Positions 59,134-64,000 of a DNA stretch of 64,000 bases are shown here, piece by piece; positions within the stretch are counted from its first letter, which is position 1, and every line of letters starts with the position of its first letter. The stretch is taken from contig NZ_VCYI01000002.1 of NCBI RefSeq assembly GCF_030464365.1, positions 1 through 64,000 on the forward strand. Reading direction: 5' to 3'. The position numbers and the translations under genes were made by a program. A model generated the notes under the pieces. The model was given only the letters and a program-made list of their open reading frames with translations, was not told where the DNA came from and ran no database searches. The stretch comes from Methanoculleus methanifontis (GTDB lineage: Archaea > Halobacteriota > Methanomicrobia > Methanomicrobiales > Methanoculleaceae).

Positions 59134-60039
59134 ATGGATACCGCTTCGAACCTGATCACCGCCGGAGAGTTTTTCGTCGTCATCGCCGGGGAACTGGTTC
59201 TGCTCTTTGTGGGGATCACCTTCCTGGTCGGGCTCCTCCAGGCCTACATTCCCGAAGAACGGATCCGGAGCGTGCTCGCCGGGAGGCGACAGGGTGTCGG
59301 GAACGTTATCGGGGCCGGGTTCGGCGCCCTCACCCCGTTCTGCTCCTGCTCGACGATCCCGATCCTGCTCGGCCTCCTCGACATCGGGGTCCCGTTCGGC
59401 GTCTGCATGTCGTTCCTGCTCGCATCCCCGCTCTTGAACCCGGTGATCCTCGCCCTCCTCGTCGCGCTCGTCGGGATCGTCCCGACTGCCGTCTACGCCG
59501 CCCTTACCTTCACGGCCGCAGTCGTGCTCGGGGCGCTCCTCGGGCGGCTCGGCTACGCCCGCTACGTGAAGGACGTCATGGTCGAAGGCCGGCCGGAGCC
59601 GTGCGGCTGCAACAGCAGCCACGGGACGCGGATTCACGCTGCGTTCTCATTCGCGGTCAGTCTCTTCCGGCAGGTCTTCCCCTACCTCCTGCTCGGCGCG
59701 GGGATCGGGGCGTTCATCTACGGGTTCATCCCCGGAGACCTGATCGTCTCTCTCGCGGGGCCGGACAACCCTCTCGCCATCCCGGTCGCGGCGGTCATCG
59801 GCATCCCGATGTACATCCGGGCGGAGACGCTCATCCCCGTGAGCGCCGTCCTCCTCGAGAAGGGAATGGGGATCGGCGCCGTGATGGCGCTGATCATCGG
59901 CGGCGCGGGAGCGAGCATCCCGGAGGTGACGTTGCTTGCGGCGATCTTCGAGCGGCGCCTTCTCGCTGCCTTCGTGGCGGCCATCCTGGGGGCCGCCGTC
60001 CTTGCCGGCGTGGCCTTCCAGGCCCTTGCCGTCATCTGA
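59134..60039 (+). CDS. ArsP-type permease 1 (DUF318/PF03773)
   Basis: A 301-residue membrane protein with about eight helices and the Cys motif 'LTPFCSCSTIPILLGLLD' of the permease family that includes ArsP, an exporter of trivalent organoarsenicals. A cytosolic loop carries an additional 'PEPCGCNSSHGTR' Cys pair. The second family repeat shows 'AETLIPVSAVLLEKGMGIGA'. A second permease of the same family follows after 41 bases. The two may form one heteromeric exporter or have different substrates. Confidence 0.88.
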   Translation: MDTASNLITAGEFFVVIAGELVLLFVGITFLVGLLQAYIPEERIRSVLAGRRQGVGNVIGAGFGALTPFCSCSTIPILLGLLDIGVPFGVCMSFLLASPLLNPVILALLVALVGIVPTAVYAALTFTAAVVLGALLGRLGYARYVKDVMVEGRPEPCGCNSSHGTRIHAAFSFAVSLFRQVFPYLLLGAGIGAFIYGFIPGDLIVSLAGPDNPLAIPVAAVIGIPMYIRAETLIPVSAVLLEKGMGIGAVMALIIGGAGASIPEVTLLAAIFERRLLAAFVAAILGAAVLAGVAFQALAVI

Positions 60040-60080
60040 ATCACGGATTGAGCATACAAGAACGAAGAAAGGAATAGACC

Positions 60081-61160
60081 ATGATCGACATACTCATCGC
60101 CGCTCTTGCGTCGGGGCTCGCGGCAGTGCTCGACTACCTCTCGGCGCACGTCCTCACCTGCCTGGTCCCGGCGTTCTTCATCGCCGGGGCCATCGCCGCG
60201 TTCGTCAAGAAGGACGCGATCCTGAAGTACTTCAGCCCGGACACTCCAAAATACATCTCCTACGGGCTGGCATCGGTCTCGGGGACGGTCCTTGCCGTCT
60301 GCAGCTGCACCATCCTCCCGATATTCGCCGGGATCCTCAAGAAAGGGAGCGGCATCGGCCCCGCGACGACGTTTCTCTTTGCCGGGCCGGCCATCAACAT
60401 CCTCGCGATCATCTACACCGCCCGGGTGCTCGGGTTCGACCTCGGGATAGCCCGGGCGGTCTTTGCGGTCGTTCTCGCCATCGTCATCGGGCTTTTCATG
60501 GCGCTGATCTTCCGGTCGACCGACGTTGAGACCCGGAGACAGCAGGCGATGGCGCCGACCGTCGCCGGGGCGTGCGAGGAGGAGAAGCCGCGCTGGGTCA
60601 CGCCGGCGTTCTTCGCCCTCCTGATAGGGATACTGGTCTTCGGGGCGTCGCAGCTCGAGTGGGCGCTCCGGCTCGGCATCGTCTACATCCTCACGCTCGC
60701 GATCGCCGTCCTGCTCATCTACTACTTCGATCGCGACGAGGTGACCGACTGGGGGCTGGAGACCTGGGATCTCACAAAGAAGATCTTTCCCATCCTGATC
60801 GCCGGGACGTTCCTCGTCGGGATCATCGCCTTCTTCCTCCCGCCCGAGACCTTCCAGCCCTTCTTCGGGAACAACTCGCTCGGCGCGAACTTCTTTGCAG
60901 CGATCGTCGGGATGATCCTCTACATGCCGACGCTGCTTGAGGTCCCGATCATCGGTACGACCTTCGGCTACTCGGCAGGCCTCATGGCCCCGGGACCGGC
61001 GCTTGCCCTCCTGCTCGCGGGCCCGACGATCAGCCTCCCCTCCGTTCTCGTCATCTACCGGATCGTCGGGCTGAAGAAGACGGCGGCCTACGTGGGGCTG
61101 GTGGTGGTCTTCGCGACCGTCGCCGGGTTCCTGTACGGGAACGGCATGCTGCTTATCTAG
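60081..61160 (+). CDS. ArsP-type permease 2 (DUF318/PF03773)
   Basis: A 359-residue permease of the same family with 'LAVCSCTILPIFAGILKKGS', then 'GPATTFLFAGPAINILAIIY' and the second repeat 'LYMPTLLEVPIIGTTFGYSA'. About ten membrane helices and one long cytosolic loop (about residues 155-180) with 'GACEEEKPRW'. It is closer to the YraQ-like branch than permease 1. It is followed directly by small thiol protein genes, a typical arrangement for this transporter class. Confidence 0.88.
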   Translation: MIDILIAALASGLAAVLDYLSAHVLTCLVPAFFIAGAIAAFVKKDAILKYFSPDTPKYISYGLASVSGTVLAVCSCTILPIFAGILKKGSGIGPATTFLFAGPAINILAIIYTARVLGFDLGIARAVFAVVLAIVIGLFMALIFRSTDVETRRQQAMAPTVAGACEEEKPRWVTPAFFALLIGILVFGASQLEWALRLGIVYILTLAIAVLLIYYFDRDEVTDWGLETWDLTKKIFPILIAGTFLVGIIAFFLPPETFQPFFGNNSLGANFFAAIVGMILYMPTLLEVPIIGTTFGYSAGLMAPGPALALLLAGPTISLPSVLVIYRIVGLKKTAAYVGLVVVFATVAGFLYGNGMLLI

Positions 61161-61170
61161 GAGAGAACCC

Positions 61171-61440
61171 ATGGAGCCAAAGAAGCGAGAGAAACCCTGC
61201 TGCGCCGCCAAAGCCCTGCGCCGCGTCCGCCGGATCGAGGTCGGCGGGGTCGTCGTCGGGCTCGCGATGCTCGACGACATCCTGGCCGACGTTATCGATA
61301 GCGGTATCACGGCCGAGACCGCTATCGGCGACGAACTCATCAAACAGGTAAAGATCTACAACTACATCCCGAAGGAAGCGGAACCGCTCTACCGGGCGGC
61401 GCTCCTTTTAGATTACCAGAACGAGGTGAAGAAACAATGA
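61171..61440 (+). CDS. Small permease-associated protein with N-terminal CC
   Basis: An 89-residue cytosolic protein: a Lys-rich start with 'REKPCCAAKALRRVRRIEVG', then 'GVVVGLAMLDDILADVID' and 'LIKQVKIYNYIPKEAEPLYR'. The pattern GG..VG...LD ... NYIP is one I associate with genes beside DUF318 permeases and redox-disulfide proteins, but no function is established. The CC pair could bind a metal or metalloid. It overlaps the next gene in ATGA. Confidence 0.75.
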   Translation: MEPKKREKPCCAAKALRRVRRIEVGGVVVGLAMLDDILADVIDSGITAETAIGDELIKQVKIYNYIPKEAEPLYRAALLLDYQNEVKKQ

Positions 61441-61670
61441 AGGTTGAAGTGCTCGGAACCGGCTGCGCCAAGTGCAAGCGGCTTGCAAAGAACGTTGAAG
61501 CGGCGATCAAAGACCTCGGCATCGAGGCCGAACTCGTCAAGGTCGACGACATCACCGAGATCATGGACCGCGGCGTGATGCTGACCCCCGCCCTCGCCGT
61601 CGACGGGGAACTCAAGGTCTCCGGCCGGGTGGCGGATGTCAAAGAGATCAAGGAGATCCTGCAGGGGTGA
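61437..61670 (+). CDS. Redox-active disulfide protein 2-type thioredoxin 1
   Basis: A 77-residue mini-thioredoxin with the motif CAKC in 'VEVLGTGCAKCKRLAKNV' and the cis-proline segment 'MLTPALAVDGELKVSGRV'. It is the short form called redox-active disulfide protein 2, typically encoded with DUF318 permeases. It would shuttle electrons or metalloid between cytosolic thiols and the permease. It starts in an ATGA overlap with the previous gene. Confidence 0.9.
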   Translation: MKVEVLGTGCAKCKRLAKNVEAAIKDLGIEAELVKVDDITEIMDRGVMLTPALAVDGELKVSGRVADVKEIKEILQG

Positions 61671-61703
61671 GACCCCTTTTTCCCCTGCAGTGGAGTCTGA
61701 GAG

Positions 61704-61946
61704 ATGGTGCTGGTTGAAATCTTCGGAACCGGCTGCGCCAGGTGCAAGCGGATGAACAGGAACGTCGAGATCGCGGTCGGGGAGCTCGAGATCGATGCGG
61801 AGATCCGCACGATCGAGAGCCTCGATGCGATGATCGAGCGGGGCGTGATGCTGACGCCGGCGCTCTACGTCGACGGCGAGGCCAAGGTCGTCGGCCACGT
61901 CCCCTGCGTTGAGGATATCAAACAGATACTGCTTGGAGTGAAGTGA
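61704..61946 (+). CDS. Redox-active disulfide protein 2-type thioredoxin 2
   Basis: An 80-residue paralogue of the preceding protein with CARC in 'VEIFGTGCARCKRMNRNV' and 'MLTPALYVDGEAKVVGHV'. Tandem duplication is clear. The surface near the active site differs (Met/Asn/Arg in place of Leu/Ala/Lys), so the two may serve different partners. The gene for the DGC-DUF2703 fusion begins one base after its stop. Confidence 0.9.
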   Translation: MVLVEIFGTGCARCKRMNRNVEIAVGELEIDAEIRTIESLDAMIERGVMLTPALYVDGEAKVVGHVPCVEDIKQILLGVK

Positions 61947-61947
61947 G

Positions 61948-62802
61948 ATGACGGAACAGAACACGCCCCGGTGCGCCTGTGAATCCGGGATAGAGCCGGC
62001 AGGCGGACCGAAACGGATCATCTTCGCCTGTGCCGGCGCATCGAAGGCCGGACAGCTCACAAACGAGGCCGCTGTCCGGTTGACGAAGGAAGGATACGGG
62101 AATATCGCCTGCACGGCCTCCCTCGCCGTCTCTACACCCTCGATCACGAAGAAGGTCGAGGCGGCGGACGAGGTGATCGTCATCGACGGCTGCCCGGTCG
62201 GCTGCGCCCGGCGGATTGCCGGGCGGGCCGGGGTTGCGCCCGACCAGGAGATCGTGGTCACGGACCTCGGGATCGAGAAAGGCGGGGGCCTCGACCTCTC
62301 CGAAGAGGACGTCGAGACGGTTGTCTCCGCCGCCTGGGAGGGACGGGGAAGAGAGAAGCAGGAGCAGAAGGCTGAGGACTCCGGTGGATGCGGCTGTGGT
62401 TGCGGGGGCTCGATGGATACTCTCGTCATCGAATGGCGGCATATCGGGAGCGATATCGAGCATACCTGCGAGCGGTGCGGCGTGACCGGGAAGGCGGTGA
62501 TGGACGTCGTCGAGCAGATCCGCCCCATCCTCGAGGAAGAAGGCATCGCGGTCCGGGTTGTCGAGACGGTTCTCGAGAACGAGGCGATAACGGAGTCGAA
62601 CAGCATCCTCTTCAACGGCGTGGCGCTCGAGATCCTCATCGAAGGCATGGAGGTTACCAGCACGCCCTGCGCCTCCTGTGCCTGCATCACCGGGCAGGAC
62701 GACGTCGAGTGTCGTGCGGTCGAGTATAACGGCGAGCGTTACGAGTCGATCCCGCCGGAGCTGATCGCCCGGGCGGCGCTGAAGGCGCTCGGGCTGGAGT
62801 GA
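61948..62802 (+). CDS. DGC-domain/DUF2703 fusion protein
   Basis: A 284-residue two-domain protein. Residues about 20-130 follow the putative zinc-binding DGC family ('IIFACAGASKAGQLTNEAAV', 'VIVIDGCPVGCARRIA'). A Cys-rich hinge 'GGCGCGCGGSMD' leads to a C-terminal DUF2703 domain (about 155-284: 'TLVIEWRHIGSDIEHTCERC', 'STPCASCACITGQDDVECRA'). With some 15 Cys it is a strong candidate for soft-metal or metalloid binding. The two families usually occur as separate genes near arsenic-type permeases; here they are joined. Confidence 0.83.
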   Translation: MTEQNTPRCACESGIEPAGGPKRIIFACAGASKAGQLTNEAAVRLTKEGYGNIACTASLAVSTPSITKKVEAADEVIVIDGCPVGCARRIAGRAGVAPDQEIVVTDLGIEKGGGLDLSEEDVETVVSAAWEGRGREKQEQKAEDSGGCGCGCGGSMDTLVIEWRHIGSDIEHTCERCGVTGKAVMDVVEQIRPILEEEGIAVRVVETVLENEAITESNSILFNGVALEILIEGMEVTSTPCASCACITGQDDVECRAVEYNGERYESIPPELIARAALKALGLE

Positions 62803-62806
62803 TACC

Positions 62807-63214
62807 ATGAGAAAGAAAGTCCTCTTCGTCTGCACCCATAATGCCGCCCGCTCGCAGATGGCGGAGGGCTACATGAACGCCCGCTACAGCGACCGTTACG
62901 AGGCGTTCTCGGCCGGCACCGCGCCGGGGACCCTGAACCCCCATGCCGTCCGGGCGATGGCCGAGCTTGGGATCGACATCTCCGGCCACCGCTCAAAGGA
63001 CCTCGGCGAGTTCGACGAACAGGAGATGGACTTCCTTGTCGCCGTCTGCGAGGGCGGGATCCGCCCCTTCTTCCCCCGGGCGAAGGGGGAGATCCACCGG
63101 GAGTTTCCCGATCCGTTGAATCTCGCCGGCACCGGTGATGAGATCATGGCCGACGTCCGGCGGATCCGGGACGAGGTCACCATCCGGATCGATACGGCGT
63201 TCGGGGCGGTCTGA
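62807..63214 (+). CDS. arsC: ArsC-type arsenate reductase (low-MW phosphatase family)
   Basis: A 135-residue protein of the low-molecular-weight PTP/ArsC fold with the P-loop 'FVCTHNAARSQMAEGYMN' (CX5R), then 'GIDISGHRSKDLGEFDEQEM'. The later Cys appears in 'LVAVCEGGIRPFFPRAKG', the position of the resolving Cys in thioredoxin-linked arsenate reductases. It would reduce arsenate to arsenite with electrons from the mini-thioredoxins upstream. A general tyrosine phosphatase is less likely given the neighbours. Confidence 0.9.
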   Translation: MRKKVLFVCTHNAARSQMAEGYMNARYSDRYEAFSAGTAPGTLNPHAVRAMAELGIDISGHRSKDLGEFDEQEMDFLVAVCEGGIRPFFPRAKGEIHREFPDPLNLAGTGDEIMADVRRIRDEVTIRIDTAFGAV

Positions 63215-63562
63215 ATGGCGTTCACCGTCATCACCTGTTCCGGGGTCTCGAATACCGGGAAACTGACGGCCCAGACCGGTGCGATGCTCCTCCGCTGCTC
63301 CTGCGGGATGATCGAGGCCTGTATCGCGGCAACCCGGCCGACGGCGTCTCTGGAGGCTTTCGTCCGGCACGCGGATCGCATCCTGGTGCTGGACGGGTGC
63401 GGCGATTGCTGCGGGAGGAAGAAGTTACAGGCGCTCGGGGTCGAGCCGCACCTGCACATCGTCGCGACCGACTGCGGCATCGCAAAGAACGGGATGGCCG
63501 AACCCCGGTTCGACGAGATCGAGCGCCTCTCGGCCGCCGTTATGGATGCGATCAGGGGATAA
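63215..63562 (+). CDS. DGC-domain putative zinc-binding protein
   Basis: A 115-residue single-domain protein with 'VITCSGVSNTGKLTAQTGAM', 'RCSCGMIEACIAATRP', 'ILVLDGCGDCCGRKKLQALG' and 'IVATDCGIAKNG'. This is the DGC family (named for the Asp-Gly-Cys motif), thought to bind zinc or another metal. It is a second copy of the N-terminal half of the fusion at 61948. Its ATG directly abuts the arsC stop. It ends the operon; the next promoter begins about 120 bases on. Confidence 0.87.
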   Translation: MAFTVITCSGVSNTGKLTAQTGAMLLRCSCGMIEACIAATRPTASLEAFVRHADRILVLDGCGDCCGRKKLQALGVEPHLHIVATDCGIAKNGMAEPRFDEIERLSAAVMDAIRG

Positions 63563-63717
63563 ATGCTGGCTCCAGACCTCTTTTGCTGGCAGGTTTCTGA
63601 CCGGCTCTTTCGCTCTCTATGCAAGATCGGGCAGGCTGCTTTCCCACCGGCGGCGATCACCTCCCCGGTGCCCACCCGAATGAATTATATCTCCGGTTGA
63701 ACAACAGGTCAGCGTCA

Positions 63718-63735
63718 TTTCAAGATATCTTGTAA
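63718..63735. promoter_or_regulatory. ArsR-type operator O6 (ArsF-like gene)
   Basis: TTTCAAGATATCTTGTAA, 18 bp, with the centre CAAGATATCTTG a perfect 12-bp palindrome. It lies about 30 bases after an AATTATATC element (about 63682-63690) and 28 bases before the ATG at 63764. Confidence 0.72.
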
Positions 63736-63763
63736 TGATGTCCCGGCACCGGGGGTGTCCCTG

Positions 63764-64000
63764 ATGAGACGAACACACATGAGTAACTCCGAACCCGGGC
63801 GCACACAGGAACAGTTCCCCTGCAGCGCCCCCGCCCGGAAGATCCTGCCGATCGCTGCGCTGTCGGTCATCCTGGCGTTGACCGCCCTCTCTGCAGGATG
63901 CATGACAGCACCCGGCGGAGCGGATGCCGCATCAGTCTCGCCGCTCAACGGCACCGTCACGAAAGTCGAGGTCATCCACTTCACCGCGCCGAGCCAGTGC
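63764..64000 (+). CDS. ArsF-like lipoprotein, 3' truncated by window end
   Basis: The visible 79 residues show a long basic start, a signal peptide with lipobox ('ALTALSAGC', Cys about 46) and then 'TVTKVEVIHFTAPSQC'. That last segment resembles the first strand and Cys of the ArsF-like thioredoxin-fold family ('VEVYYFH...C..C'), which is encoded in arsenic-type operons. The call rests on little sequence because the gene runs off the window. A start at the Met five codons later is also possible. It should be an outside, lipid-anchored redox protein under operator O6. Confidence 0.6.
   Translation, partial: MRRTHMSNSEPGRTQEQFPCSAPARKILPIAALSVILALTALSAGCMTAPGGADAASVSPLNGTVTKVEVIHFTAPSQC

Overview
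The window reads as chromosomal DNA of a GC-rich methanogenic archaeon of the order Methanomicrobiales, most like Methanoculleus. Support: an archaeal Orc1/Cdc6 with ORB-type origin boxes, a PaaK-type ligase of the coenzyme F390 synthetase kind, a methanogen-style ferredoxin:thioredoxin reductase, archaeal forms of TyrRS, GAPDH, PurA, RIO1, Hel308 and KEOPS Cgi121, leaderless TATA promoters and GGTGA/GGAGG ribosome sites. No methanogenesis core gene lies in the window, so the genus is an inference. I found no rRNA, tRNA or CRISPR array.

Layout. 0-12 kb: redox pair (FTR-rubredoxin fusion plus glutaredoxin), secreted Thr/Pro-rich proteins, a PIN-domain gene with a 44-codon partner, the PaaK-like ligase, a DASS anion transporter, a fourfold-repeat lipoprotein, and a LemA/DUF2207 pair. 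12-25 kb: two HTH-PAS regulators, a TudS-like/deoxyribosyltransferase fusion divergent from tsr3, an unrecognised 614-aa protein with larC, a methyltransferase, HEAT proteins and a transglutaminase-like pair. 25-39 kb: glycogen phosphorylase, an ABC exporter, a small phosphatase/IMPACT pair, a ROK kinase, a feoAB-dtxR iron cluster with a perfect 16-bp palindromic operator, KTSC and GNAT paralogue pairs, and a frameshifted TM2-like gene. 39-46 kb: GAPDH, then an information-processing operon (tyrS, rio1, KH/Pno1, hel308, cgi121).

46-52 kb is a candidate replication origin region: inverted and direct ORB boxes flank an extreme purine-to-pyrimidine strand switch upstream of orc1/cdc6. A second inverted ORB pair downstream is split by an IS5-family element. 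52-56.5 kb is a purA-trm112-DUF7524-cbiB-pdxS-pdxT run.

56.5-64 kb is a metalloid/thiol island: two ArsR repressors, a TauE exporter, a Cys-rich peptide, two ArsP-type permeases, two redox-disulfide proteins, DGC/DUF2703 proteins, an ArsC-like phosphatase, and the start of an ArsF-like lipoprotein. Six copies of an 18-bp inverted repeat (TTTCA-N8-TGAAA type) sit at its promoters, so it looks like one regulon. The second arsR arose by a block duplication that carried along a decayed tail of pdxT.

A family of long hairpins built on GCGAAG/CTTCGC is scattered between genes at six places.
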